NCBI GenBank assembly: GCA_947446645.1
Contig: CANFHA010000008.1
Span: 124,001 to 188,000, forward strand
DNA: 64,000 nucleotides
Direction: 5' to 3'
From: Chitinophagaceae bacterium
GTDB taxonomy: Bacteria > Bacteroidota > Bacteroidia > Chitinophagales > Chitinophagaceae
Program-made: the position numbers and the translations under genes
The notes under the pieces: generated by a model
Told to the model about the DNA's origin: nothing
Databases searched by the model: none
The model's input: only the letters and a program-made list of their open reading frames with translations
Shown: piece by piece, positions 1 through 7,954 of the stretch
Numbering within the stretch: the stretch's first letter is position 1
Layout of the letters: each line of letters starts with the position of its first letter

Positions 1-115
1 AGGTAACGATGAGGAACATTACACTGTTCACCGGGTTACGGCTAAGTATTACACCTAAGGCGCAGCTTACAGCCAACGCAGATAAAATCCAAAATAAAAT
101 ATCGTATATCTCCAT
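1..115 (-). CDS. nuoJ: NADH-quinone oxidoreductase subunit J, N-terminal part (cut by window edge)
   Basis: Reading leftward from an ATG at 115-113, 38 codons are visible before the window ends. They encode a hydrophobic first membrane helix followed by the segment RNPVNSVMFLI, which matches the conserved NPVxSxxFLI stretch of NuoJ, a membrane subunit of complex I next to the proton-pumping arm. The start lies 2 nt after the nuoI stop, so it continues the nuo operon. nuoK-N are expected further left, outside the window. Family and position in the operon agree, so the call is firm although the gene is partial. Confidence 0.85.
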   Translation of the reverse strand, partial: MEIYDILFWILSALAVSCALGVILSRNPVNSVMFLIVT

Positions 116-117
116 AC

Positions 118-627
118 CTATTTGCTGTCCTGTTTTTTAGGGTTAGGAATAAGCAGGTCTTCTTTTTTATAGATGAAACTTGCGCGGTTGTAGTTAGAAG
201 GCATTATTGTTTCCGTAAGATATATTGCATCCTTAGGGCAGGCCTCCTCGCAGTAGCCGCAAAAAATGCAGCGAAGCATATTGATCTCGTATTTGGCCGC
301 ATATTTCTCTTCGCGGTACAGCATTTCTTCACCGGCTTTGCGCTCAGCAGCCTCCATGGTAATGGCCTCTGCAGGACAAGCCAGTGCACACAGACCGCAT
401 GCGGTGCAGCGCTCAGCTCCATTCTCGTCGCGATTCAGGATATGTAAGCCACGGAATACCGGGCTAAACGGGCGTTTTTCCTCAGGATAGCTTGTAGTTG
501 CTTTCTTTTTAAATATATGCCCCAATGTTATCCCGAGCCCCTTTGCTATAGATGGCAGATATATACGCTCCCCGAATGTCATCGGGGTCCGGTCTATTTG
601 TACTGCTCTGTTAGTTAGTTTCTCCAT
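118..627 (-). CDS. nuoI: NADH-quinone oxidoreductase subunit I (2x[4Fe-4S])
   Basis: A 169-residue subunit of the peripheral arm of complex I that carries two [4Fe-4S] clusters (N6a and N6b) passing electrons towards NuoB. Two ferredoxin motifs are visible, CTACGLCALACP near residues 75-86 and CIFCGYCEEACP near 119-130; each has the CxxCxxCxxxCP spacing. There is no membrane segment, as expected. The length is usual for the family. It lies 25 nt downstream of nuoH and 2 nt before nuoJ, in operon order. The C-terminal tail is short and basic. Confidence 0.96.
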   Translation of the reverse strand: MEKLTNRAVQIDRTPMTFGERIYLPSIAKGLGITLGHIFKKKATTSYPEEKRPFSPVFRGLHILNRDENGAERCTACGLCALACPAEAITMEAAERKAGEEMLYREEKYAAKYEINMLRCIFCGYCEEACPKDAIYLTETIMPSNYNRASFIYKKEDLLIPNPKKQDSK

Positions 628-652
628 TATTTTCTTTTTCCTAAACCCCGGA

Positions 653-1726
653 TCACTTTTTAATAACCCAAATTATCACTGCACCGGTTACCAGCATATT
701 CACAAGTGCCAGTGGTATCAATGATCGCCATCCTAATTTCATCAGCTGATCATATCTAAAACGTGGCAATGTCCACCTGATAAACATGAAGAAGAGGATC
801 ATGCACACAACCTTAGTCAATAGCGCCATGATACAAATAGCAGAGAATAATAGTGGACCAACTGCGGTAGCTACCTGATCCATGAACGGGAAGTTGTAAC
901 CGCCAAAGAACAGGGTAACAATGATAGCCGAGCTTACAAACATATTTATGTACTCAGCAAACAGGTAAAAGCCCAGTTTCATAGACGAATATTCCTGGTG
1001 GTAACCCATGTTCAACTCGCTTTCGCACTCCGGAAGGTCAAAAGGTGCACGGTTAAGCTCGGCAAATGCGCAGGTAAGGAAGATCACAAAACCTACAGGC
1101 TGTTTAAAGAAGTTCCAGGAGAAATAGCCATCGCTCCAGAAGCCGTGCTGCTGAGCTACTATTTCGCGCAGACTAAGTGTGCCGGTAAGCATAAGCAGTG
1201 CGATAAGGCTGATGCCCATAGCCAGCTCGTAAGAGATAGCCTGTGATGCTGCACGGATGCTGCTTAACAGGGAAAATTTATTATTTGAAGCCCAACCACC
1301 CAGCATAACACCGTATACACCAAGGCTTACTACACCAAATACGAACAGAATTCCAATATTGATGTCTGCAACCTGGAAGCTAATAACATGGCCGCTTTTT
1401 GTTACAAAATCCGGACCCCAAGGCACCACAGCACTGGTCATAAGGGCAGTAAGCATGGCAAGACATGGGCCCAGGATGAATATTACCTGTGTAGAACGGT
1501 CAGGAATGATCTCTTCTTTAAAGAATAGCTTAAGACCATCGGCAAGCGGTTGTAACAACCCGAATGGGCCTGCGCGGTTAGGACCAAGCCGGTCCTGCAT
1601 AACTGCGGCCACCTTGCGCTCTCCCCAGGTAGCGTACATAGCTATACCCAGAGACCCCATCAGTATCACTGAAATGAGGATGACCTTCTCTATTATAAGC
1701 GCTGTGTCAATCTGAAGTAACAGCAT
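653..1726 (-). CDS. nuoH: NADH-quinone oxidoreductase subunit H
   Basis: A 357-residue membrane subunit of complex I (the ND1 homologue), which forms the quinone-access chamber where the peripheral arm meets the membrane. The sequence has about eight hydrophobic helices. Family signatures are seen: GERKVAAVMQDRLGPNRAGPFG in the first cytoplasmic loop (residues 30-51) and AELNRAPFDLPECESELNMGYH (222-243), the loop contacting the peripheral arm. It is separated from nuoG by the mntA-hepT pair, and a TACTTTTG box lies 7 nt before the ATG, so nuoH and the genes after it may also have their own promoter. Confidence 0.96.
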   Translation of the reverse strand: MLLLQIDTALIIEKVILISVILMGSLGIAMYATWGERKVAAVMQDRLGPNRAGPFGLLQPLADGLKLFFKEEIIPDRSTQVIFILGPCLAMLTALMTSAVVPWGPDFVTKSGHVISFQVADINIGILFVFGVVSLGVYGVMLGGWASNNKFSLLSSIRAASQAISYELAMGISLIALLMLTGTLSLREIVAQQHGFWSDGYFSWNFFKQPVGFVIFLTCAFAELNRAPFDLPECESELNMGYHQEYSSMKLGFYLFAEYINMFVSSAIIVTLFFGGYNFPFMDQVATAVGPLLFSAICIMALLTKVVCMILFFMFIRWTLPRFRYDQLMKLGWRSLIPLALVNMLVTGAVIIWVIKK

Positions 1727-1733
1727 ATTGTCG

Positions 1734-1741
1734 CAAAAGTA
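1734..1741 (-). promoter_or_regulatory. candidate internal -7 box before nuoH
   Basis: On the minus strand TACTTTTG fits the Bacteroidota -7 consensus TAnnTTTG and ends 7 nt before the nuoH ATG. No clear TTTG is seen 19-20 nt upstream, so only half the promoter is supported. Its place just after the inserted hepT gene would let nuoHIJ be expressed independently of the toxin-antitoxin pair. Confidence 0.35.
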
Positions 1742-1766
1742 ATTTAGTTAGTTAAAAAATTATCGT

Positions 1767-2108
1767 TTAATCAAGTTTTATTGTGCCAATCTCTTTTTTT
1801 AAATTCAAAAGAAAAACTGTCGCAGCATCCCAAATAATAGCATAATCAATCCTAAAATATTCATGTACAAAAATATTCCTTAATCCTATCATTTTGTGCC
1901 ATTCTACGCTGGGATACTTATCCCTTGTATTATCAGTAATATGGTTTGCCGCTTCTCCTATTATCTCCAGCCATTTTACCACTGCGATCCTTAGAACATG
2001 ATTATCACAAAATGAATCATAAGTAATACCCTCTATTGCCGTTTCAATTTCATTTATGTATTCAATAATATGGGATACACGCGCATTATCACCAATTTTA
2101 TCTCTCAT
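1767..2108 (-). CDS. hepT: HepT-like toxin (DUF86 family), partner of MntA
   Basis: A 113-residue all-helical HEPN protein of the HepT/DUF86 family. The HEPN active-site motif RX4-6HXY is visible as RNIFVHEY (about residues 77-84), where R and H are the predicted RNase residues and Y is the residue that MntA-type partners are known to AMPylate. Its ATG lies inside the 3' end of mntA (11-bp overlap), the usual arrangement of the pair. The coding sequence is richer in A and T than the nuo genes around it, which suggests transfer. The location inside a core operon is unusual. Toxicity is inferred from the family only. Confidence 0.85.
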   Translation of the reverse strand: MRDKIGDNARVSHIIEYINEIETAIEGITYDSFCDNHVLRIAVVKWLEIIGEAANHITDNTRDKYPSVEWHKMIGLRNIFVHEYFRIDYAIIWDAATVFLLNLKKEIGTIKLD

Positions 2109-2394
2109 AAATAATAAATTTATCTCTGTCGATAAATGGTTTTATGTATTTACTCTCCCATCCTGCACTTACAATATCCACCTTTTTATTAAGCTTTTCG
2201 GCAAGGTCCATACGCCATAAGATGTAATCAGCAGCCACTCCTGGCACGTAGTCAATATCAACAAGCACATCAACATCACTATTTTCATCAGCCTCACCCC
2301 TTGCATAAGAGCCAAACAACCATACTTTTTTTACTGGTCTTTTTTCGAAAAAGCTGGTTATGACCTGTTTGATATGTTCGGTTGTCAGTATCAC
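2098..2394 (-). CDS. mntA: MntA-like minimal nucleotidyltransferase antitoxin
   Basis: A 98-residue minimal nucleotidyltransferase. The motif GSYARGEADENSDVD (about residues 28-42) fits GSX10DXD, the metal- and nucleotide-binding signature, and a third acidic residue follows in the IDY/VDIV region. In characterised MntA/HepT pairs this protein transfers AMP to the HepT tyrosine and so neutralises it. The start is a GTG (2394-2392) directly next to the TAA of nuoG (2397-2395), giving TAAGTG and implying translational coupling to nuoG; no in-frame ATG lies near. Base composition is AT-rich compared with nuo genes. Confidence 0.85.
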   Translation of the reverse strand: MILTTEHIKQVITSFFEKRPVKKVWLFGSYARGEADENSDVDVLVDIDYVPGVAADYILWRMDLAEKLNKKVDIVSAGWESKYIKPFIDRDKFIIYER

Positions 2395-3486
2395 TTACTT
2401 TTTACTAAAATCATCAGAATGTGCCGGACCATTGATCTGTGATAGATGAACCTCCGGTTTGTTAACGTCACTTATGGTATGTATATCAAGCAAAAACTTA
2501 GGGTCCTTACCGATCACTTTGTCAATAAGAACCGGCGAAGCCTTGGTACCCACATTGCCCGCATAATGGCCCTGAGCTATTACGCTGCTCCGTGCTATCA
2601 TAGATGGTCCTTCTATCACCCAGTCTTTTGTTTCTTTTTTATGGAAACGACAGTCATTACAAATAAATTCTTCTACCTCCCCCCACTGGTCTTTACGAGC
2701 AGTAACACGGAATACTTCTTCGCCACGCATCCATAGGCGCACTTTTCCTGTGCACTTAGGGCAGTCGCGATGGGCATCGACCGGCTTAGTGAACCATACG
2801 CGGTTTTTGAAGCGGAATGTTTTATCGGTGAGGGCTCCTACCGGGCACACATCAATTACGTTGCCAATAAACTCATTATCGAGCGACTTGCTCAGCATAG
2901 TGCTGATCTGTGCATGGTCGCCCCTTTCCAGGATGCCGTGCTCACGCCTCTCGGTAAGTTGGTCGGCGGTATACACACAACGGAAGCACATAATGCACCG
3001 TGTCATGTGCAGAGAAATGTATGGTCCTATATCTTCTTTCTCAAAGGTGCGGCGTTTGAATTCGTAGCGGGTAGCTTCATTACCGTGCTCGTAGCTCAGG
3101 TTCTGCAGATCGCACTCGCCGGCCTGGTCACATACCGGGCAATCGAGCGGGTGGTTGAGCAGCAAAAACTCCACAACACCTTTACGTGCGTCGACAACTT
3201 TTTCAGAAGTAATGTTCTTTACTTCCATGCCGTCCATAACGGTAGTGCGGCAGCTGGCTACCAGCTTAGGCATAGGACGCGGATCCTTTTCAGAGCCTTT
3301 GCTTACCTCTACCAGGCAGGTGCGGCACTTGCCACCACTGTCCTTCAGCTTGCTATAATAGCACATAGCAGGCGGGGTAACCTCTCCACCTATCATACGC
3401 GCAGCATTCAGTATAGTAGTACCGGCAGGCACTTCTATGCTGATGTTATCTATGGTTACTTTAAATTTTGGTGCTTGGTCACTCAT
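2395..3486 (-). CDS. nuoG: NADH-quinone oxidoreductase subunit G, short form
   Basis: A 363-residue iron-sulfur subunit of complex I. Seen in order: an N-terminal [2Fe-2S] region (CYYSKLKDSGGKCRTC, about 42-57, plus a later Cys), the His-ligated cluster motif HPLDCPVCDQAGEC (about 112-125), a [4Fe-4S] site (CIMCFRC and DVCPVGAL), and a Cys-rich segment CPKC...CNDC (about 243-281) like the start of the molybdopterin oxidoreductase fold. The protein stops there and lacks the large molybdopterin-like domain of the roughly 900-residue enterobacterial NuoG. Short NuoG is known in Bacteroidota, so this is probably normal. The gene sits between the aspartyl protease and mntA. Confidence 0.94.
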   Translation of the reverse strand: MSDQAPKFKVTIDNISIEVPAGTTILNAARMIGGEVTPPAMCYYSKLKDSGGKCRTCLVEVSKGSEKDPRPMPKLVASCRTTVMDGMEVKNITSEKVVDARKGVVEFLLLNHPLDCPVCDQAGECDLQNLSYEHGNEATRYEFKRRTFEKEDIGPYISLHMTRCIMCFRCVYTADQLTERREHGILERGDHAQISTMLSKSLDNEFIGNVIDVCPVGALTDKTFRFKNRVWFTKPVDAHRDCPKCTGKVRLWMRGEEVFRVTARKDQWGEVEEFICNDCRFHKKETKDWVIEGPSMIARSSVIAQGHYAGNVGTKASPVLIDKVIGKDPKFLLDIHTISDVNKPEVHLSQINGPAHSDDFSKK

Positions 3487-3498
3487 TTTCTATTTCTT

Positions 3499-3879
3499 TT
3501 ATTTAACCTTACCCCTTGCAATATTCGGAGATTCAGGATTTACGCTCAATTTGAAAAGTCGGGTAATGACAACCAGATCCATATCCTCCATAGGTATTGC
3601 TCCAAGCAAGCATTCATCCCCTAACACCATTGCTCCTACAAAACATACACGGTTCTCAAATTCTACTTTTATAGGCCCTACGTAAGGCATTAGTTTTGAT
3701 GTGCCATCAGCCAATTGAGCTTCTTTCTGATAAAGTTCCTTTACTCCCAACTGGTTGGCGACATGTTGCGTAATACATAAGAATGTAGACCCACTATCAA
3801 CCAAACTTTTCACCTCAATAGGCGATTGTTCGGACTTTACCGGATTCGACAACTTGATATTTGCGTATACTAATCCCAT
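3499..3879 (-). CDS. retropepsin-like clan AA aspartyl protease
   Basis: A 126-residue protein of the small bacterial clan AA aspartic protease family. The single catalytic motif is VDSGS (D at about residue 28), followed by FLCI, and the second family signature LLGAIPMEDMDLVV lies at about 91-104. One motif per chain means it should work as a homodimer, like viral retropepsins. There is no signal peptide, so it is probably cytoplasmic. It lies between nuoF (9 nt) and nuoG (12 nt) and should be co-transcribed with complex I, although no role in complex I is known. The substrate is unknown. Relatives often occur as accessory genes, sometimes near toxin-antitoxin modules; that is not evidence for a function here. 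Confidence 0.75.
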   Translation of the reverse strand: MGLVYANIKLSNPVKSEQSPIEVKSLVDSGSTFLCITQHVANQLGVKELYQKEAQLADGTSKLMPYVGPIKVEFENRVCFVGAMVLGDECLLGAIPMEDMDLVVITRLFKLSVNPESPNIARGKVK

Positions 3880-3888
3880 ATTCTTTTT

Positions 3889-5244
3889 TTACGCTGTCGC
3901 AGGCACATGAATAGGGTCGGCATAATGTGCCAGGCCATAATTACGTGTCTGCGATTCCTCAGGGTTCTTTATATGCCATTCAAACTCATCGCGGAAATGG
4001 CGGATGGCTGCGGCCACAGGCCATGCAGCAGCATCACCCAGCGGGCAGATAGTGTTTCCCTCTATCCTGCGCTGTATGTCCCAAAGGAGGTCCACATCGC
4101 TCATCTTGCCTTTTCCGTATTCTATGTTCTTCAATATCTTATACATCCAGCCGGTGCCTTCGCGGCAAGGGCTGCACTGTCCGCAACTTTCGTGGTTGTA
4201 AAAGCGTGCAAGCGTCATGGTATGTCGTACTACGCACTGGTCTTCGTTAAGCACTATAAAACCGCCAGATCCCATCATACTGCCGGTTGCAAATCCGCCG
4301 TCTGAAAGACTTTCGTAGTTCATATAGCGTGTTTCGCCCTTTGCTGTTTTCAGCAGCAGGTTGGCAGGGATTATAGGCACCGATGATCCGCCCGGTATAC
4401 AGGCCTTCAGTTTTTTACCATTAGGGATACCACCGCAATACTCATCGCTGTAGATAAATTCCTCTACAGAAATGGTCATGTCTATTTCGTAAACACCCTG
4501 GTTCTTAACATTACCGCATACTGAGAGCAGCTTGGTGCCGGTAGACTTACCCACCCCAATTTTAGCATACTCATCACCACCTATATTTATTATCGGCACT
4601 ACTGCTGCTATAGTTTCTACATTGTTTACCACGGTAGGACGCATCCACACACCCTGTATGGCCGGGAAAGGTGGCTTCATACGCGGGTTGCCGCGCTTAC
4701 CTTCCAGCGACTCAATGAGTGCGGTTTCCTCGCCGCATATATAAGCGCCTGCACCACGGTGAACATATATCTCGCAATCGAAGCCGGAACCCAGAATATT
4801 TTTACCAAGCCAGCCGTTATGCTTAGCCTCAGCTATGGCCTGCTCCAGGATGTCGGGTATCCAGGCATACTCTCCGCGTATATATACATAGGTAGCATTG
4901 CTGCCCAGCGCAAAACTGCTGATCAGGAGCCCCTCGATAAACAGGTGCGGATGAAACTCCATGAGGTAGCGGTCTTTAAAAGTGCCGGGCTCTGATTCAT
5001 CAGCATTGCACACCAGGTGGCGTGGCACACCTTCCGGCTTAGCCAGGAAGCTCCACTTCATGCCGGTAGGAAAGCCTGCACCACCACGGCCACGAAGTCC
5101 GCTCTTTTTCACCTCTTCCACTATATCAGCCGGAGACATTTTAAATGCCTTTTCAGCTGCACGGTAGCCGCCATGCTTACGATAGGCATCATAGTACCGA
5201 ATGCCTTCTACCTTATCGTGTTCTAATAATAGTTTTACACCCAT
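3889..5244 (-). CDS. nuoF: NADH-quinone oxidoreductase subunit F (NADH/FMN-binding)
   Basis: A 451-residue subunit that oxidises NADH through FMN and passes electrons to cluster N3. The glycine-rich nucleotide-binding motif GRGGAGFPTGMKWSF lies at about 52-66, and the [4Fe-4S] ligands at ESCGQCSPCREGTGW (about 352-366) and CPLGDAAAWP (about 397-406). The length is usual for the family. A T-rich 7-bp-period array lies directly before the ATG. NuoE, its direct partner, is upstream, but the SRPBCC and NTF2-like genes come between them. Confidence 0.97.
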   Translation of the reverse strand: MGVKLLLEHDKVEGIRYYDAYRKHGGYRAAEKAFKMSPADIVEEVKKSGLRGRGGAGFPTGMKWSFLAKPEGVPRHLVCNADESEPGTFKDRYLMEFHPHLFIEGLLISSFALGSNATYVYIRGEYAWIPDILEQAIAEAKHNGWLGKNILGSGFDCEIYVHRGAGAYICGEETALIESLEGKRGNPRMKPPFPAIQGVWMRPTVVNNVETIAAVVPIINIGGDEYAKIGVGKSTGTKLLSVCGNVKNQGVYEIDMTISVEEFIYSDEYCGGIPNGKKLKACIPGGSSVPIIPANLLLKTAKGETRYMNYESLSDGGFATGSMMGSGGFIVLNEDQCVVRHTMTLARFYNHESCGQCSPCREGTGWMYKILKNIEYGKGKMSDVDLLWDIQRRIEGNTICPLGDAAAWPVAAAIRHFRDEFEWHIKNPEESQTRNYGLAHYADPIHVPATA

Positions 5245-5246
5245 TT

Positions 5247-5282
5247 TTCAAAGTCAAAAGTCAAAAATCAAAAATCAAAAAA
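5247..5282 (-). repeat. 7-bp-period array before nuoF start
   Basis: On the plus strand the units are TTCAAAG, TCAAAAG, TCAAAAA, TCAAAAA and TCAAAAAA in unbroken tandem. Read in the sense of nuoF this is a T-rich array ending 2 nt before the ATG. Similar arrays lie at 9071-9100, 9484-9511, 51355-51375, 58546-58573, 59902-59921 and 60750-60777. Confidence 0.8.
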
Positions 5283-5334
5283 CCAGTTTTGATATTTTGT
5301 TTTGAGTTTAATAATTACCTCAGTCACTCTATTT

Positions 5335-5766
5335 TTAAATCTTCACACTCTGCCTCGCAAATAACTCCCAATGTTTGTTTTTCCATACCCACACCTGCAG
5401 CACACTCAATTTCACTTGCAGCGGTTTGTTACTCATCTCCAGGTCTATCTCTGCATTCAGTCTTACTGACACAGTATTCTTATTTATTCCTACTATTTCA
5501 AAGGGCCGCGCCTTAACCTCTATTTTCTTATAAGTGATCGTACCATTGTACAAGTCACTAATCACTTCGTTCTTCCGCTGTATCCAGCCATTTGAATGGC
5601 CATAGCTAACATCGTCGCTCAATATTCTTTTCAGTACAATAGTGTCCTTGCTGACCAGGGCACCATCGAAATCTGCAATTGTCTTGCGCAACAGCGCGGT
5701 ATCTGCCTTCCGGCCAAATACTCCAATACTTATAAAGAGCAATGATATTGTTACTAAATACCTCAT
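5335..5766 (-). CDS. secreted NTF2-like (DUF4440-type) protein
   Basis: A 143-residue protein with a signal peptide (MRYLVTISLLFISIGVFG) and an NTF2-like fold: LRKTIADFDGALVSKDTIVLKRILSDDV-type first helices, then a strand-rich part with RLNAEIDLEM and LQVWVWKNKHWELFARQ near the end. Such domains bind small ligands or act as isomerases; the substrate is unknown here. The ATG at 5766-5764 overlaps the SRPBCC stop by one base (TGATG), so the two genes are coupled; an in-frame GTG one codon upstream is the alternative start. It lies inside the nuo operon between E and F. Confidence 0.7.
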   Translation of the reverse strand: MRYLVTISLLFISIGVFGRKADTALLRKTIADFDGALVSKDTIVLKRILSDDVSYGHSNGWIQRKNEVISDLYNGTITYKKIEVKARPFEIVGINKNTVSVRLNAEIDLEMSNKPLQVKLSVLQVWVWKNKHWELFARQSVKI

Positions 5767-6170
5767 CACCTGTTATCAAATACCATTATAAAATCTTCCA
5801 GCGGGTCGAAGAAATAATCTGTCCAGCCGGCTTTGTGGCTTTTCATTTCGTCTTCATCCGTGAAACCGGTATGCCGAAGTATCACTTTCGTCCCCGCCTC
5901 GTCGGGCTTCAATAAATAATGAACTTCAGTTGCATTTGTTTCTTCAGGCCAATCGCTGGTTTTCCAGGTATAGGCCAGTTCATTTGCACTTGTATTCAGC
6001 ACTGTTCCTGTTGCCCACCCATCAAACATTTCAAACCTGCCACCTGTCTTATTCTCCAGCACTGCTGCTCCTCCACTCCACTTTCTTATCAGCACCGGGT
6101 CGGTAAGCAACTGCATCACACGCGCCGGCTTTGCTGATAGTATGAACTCAAGTGAAAGGTCGAAAGCCAT
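5766..6170 (-). CDS. SRPBCC (AHSA1-type) domain protein
   Basis: A 134-residue single-domain protein of the START/SRPBCC superfamily, AHSA1 branch. It has the typical opening FILSAKPARVMQLLTDPVLIRKWSG and the end GWTDYFFDPLEDFI, with a tryptophan-rich middle (AYTWKTSDWPEE). These proteins form a hydrophobic ligand cavity; the ligand is not known here. It has no signal peptide. The start is 2 nt after the nuoE stop, so it is likely translated with complex I mRNA, although no complex I role is established for the family. Confidence 0.75.
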   Translation of the reverse strand: MAFDLSLEFILSAKPARVMQLLTDPVLIRKWSGGAAVLENKTGGRFEMFDGWATGTVLNTSANELAYTWKTSDWPEETNATEVHYLLKPDEAGTKVILRHTGFTDEDEMKSHKAGWTDYFFDPLEDFIMVFDNR

Positions 6171-6172
6171 AA

Positions 6173-6667
6173 TTAGTTTTTAGCTGTCCCGCTCAGTTCT
6201 TCTATTAGTTTATCTACTTTTTCCTTTGTCAGGTGTTCACGGTAATGCTTTCCAAGCTGCATCATAGGTGCATAACCACATGCGCCAAGACACTCTGCCG
6301 GTTTTAAGGTGAACAGGCCATCAGTAGTAGTTTCCCCTTCGCTGATACCCAGTTTTTCTTTTATGTAATCAATTATTTCGTCACTGCCATTCAACATACA
6401 CGGCCCGGTGCGGCAAACTTCAAGCACATACTTGCCAACGGGTTTAGTGTTGAACATGCTGTAAAATGTAGCCACCTCATAAACTTCAATAGGCAGTATA
6501 TGCAATATCTCCGCTACGTAGTCCATAGCAGACGCATCTAACCAGCCTCCATTTTCGTCCTGCGCCATGTGCAGCAATGGTATTAAAGCACTCTTCTGCT
6601 TGCCCTCAGGGTAGTGAGAAATGAGTTCTTTTACCTGCGTTAATTTTTCTTCTGAAAACGTTATCAT
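6173..6667 (-). CDS. nuoE: NADH-quinone oxidoreductase subunit E ([2Fe-2S])
   Basis: A 164-residue thioredoxin-fold subunit that carries the off-path [2Fe-2S] cluster N1a and pairs with NuoF. The four ligands are visible in CRTGPC (about 85-90) and CLGACGYAP (about 126-134). The N-terminal helical part (LTQVKELISHYPEGKQKSALIPLLH) is typical. The gene is 18 nt after nuoD and is followed at 2 nt by the inserted SRPBCC gene instead of nuoF. Confidence 0.96.
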   Translation of the reverse strand: MITFSEEKLTQVKELISHYPEGKQKSALIPLLHMAQDENGGWLDASAMDYVAEILHILPIEVYEVATFYSMFNTKPVGKYVLEVCRTGPCMLNGSDEIIDYIKEKLGISEGETTTDGLFTLKPAECLGACGYAPMMQLGKHYREHLTKEKVDKLIEELSGTAKN

Positions 6668-6685
6668 TTAAATACGCTAATTAAA

Positions 6686-7942
6686 TTATGCATCCAGTTC
6701 TCCAGCTATCACATTCAAGCTACTCAGTGTTATGATCGCATCACTCAGCAGACCGCCTTCTACCATCTCAGGATATGCCTGGTAATATATAAAACATGGT
6801 CTGCGGAAATGCAGGCGATAAGGGGTGCGGCCACCGTCACTGATCAAATAATAGCCTACTTCGCCATTGCCACCTTCTACAGAATGATAAACCTCGCCTG
6901 CCGGCGCATCTATCTCTCCCATTATTATTTTGAAATGCCAGATGAGCGCTTCCATTTTTGTGTATACATCCTCCTTAGCGGGAATGTGAAAATGGTCGGC
7001 TTCTTTAGCATAGAAAACTTCTTTCTGGTCAGGAAACTCCTGTTCCATCTTAGCGATTTTTTCCAGTGCCTGGTGTATGATGCTTACACTTTCCCATATC
7101 TCACCATTGCGCACCATGAACCGGTCGTACACATCACCTACTGTGCCTACCGGTATCTTAAAATCAAAATCTTCGTAAGAGCTGTAAGGCTGGGCTACAC
7201 GTACATCATAGTCTACACCTGTTGCGCGAAGGTTTGGCCCGGTGAAGCCATAGTTAAGCGCACGCTCAGCATTTATTGGCCCGGCGCCTATGCAGCGGTC
7301 CATGAACACACGATTACGGTTAAGCAACGATTCGAATTCCTTCATCACCTTCGGGAATGACTTTAAGAAATCATTCAGCTTGGCGAAAGAGGCCGGGGTG
7401 AAATTGCGCTCAAATCCGCCTACGCGGCCTATATTGGTGGTAAGGCGCGAACCGCAGATCTCTTCAAATATCTCGTATATTTTTTCCCTGTACTGGAACA
7501 CATAAGTAAAGGGAGTGAGTGCACCGGTATCCACAGCAATAACAGAATTACAAACCAGGTGGTCAGCAATTCTTGAAAGTTCCATTATAATAACACGCAG
7601 ATACTCTACGCGTTTTGGTAGTTTGAGGCCAAGCAGTTTTTCTATGGTCATGTGCCAACCCATATTGTTGATGGGCGACGAGCAATAGTTGAGCCTGTCG
7701 GTAAGTGGTGTGATCTGGTAGTAAGGGCGGCGCTCGGCGATCTTTTCAAATGCACGGTGTATATAGCCTATGGTAGGTACAGTTTCCAGCACGCGCTCAC
7801 CGTCTATCTCCATTATATTCTGAAACACACCATGGGTAGCCGGGTGGGTAGGACCCAGGTTCAGCGTAGTGGTCTGCTTCTGAAGAGATTCGTCAGACAG
7901 TTTAATATGATGTTGCTGCTGCGTTGTTAGTTGTTCTGACAT
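6686..7942 (-). CDS. nuoD: NADH-quinone oxidoreductase subunit D
   Basis: A 418-residue subunit of the peripheral arm that forms the quinone-reduction site with NuoB. Family signatures are seen: LGPTHPATHGVFQ (about 29-41), GYIHRAFEKIAERRPY (59-74), RLTTNIGRVGGFERNF, and the C-terminal SLNVIAGELDA close to the end. The NuoC and NuoD proteins are separate here rather than fused. It has operon spacing on both sides (12 nt from nuoC, 18 nt to nuoE). Confidence 0.97.
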   Translation of the reverse strand: MSEQLTTQQQHHIKLSDESLQKQTTTLNLGPTHPATHGVFQNIMEIDGERVLETVPTIGYIHRAFEKIAERRPYYQITPLTDRLNYCSSPINNMGWHMTIEKLLGLKLPKRVEYLRVIIMELSRIADHLVCNSVIAVDTGALTPFTYVFQYREKIYEIFEEICGSRLTTNIGRVGGFERNFTPASFAKLNDFLKSFPKVMKEFESLLNRNRVFMDRCIGAGPINAERALNYGFTGPNLRATGVDYDVRVAQPYSSYEDFDFKIPVGTVGDVYDRFMVRNGEIWESVSIIHQALEKIAKMEQEFPDQKEVFYAKEADHFHIPAKEDVYTKMEALIWHFKIIMGEIDAPAGEVYHSVEGGNGEVGYYLISDGGRTPYRLHFRRPCFIYYQAYPEMVEGGLLSDAIITLSSLNVIAGELDA

Positions 7943-7954
7943 TACTCAAAAATT

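Noticed and set aside
2395-3486. NuoG truncation as a disabling mutation
   Set aside because: Short NuoG without the molybdopterin-like domain is usual in Bacteroidota, and all cluster ligands that remain are intact.
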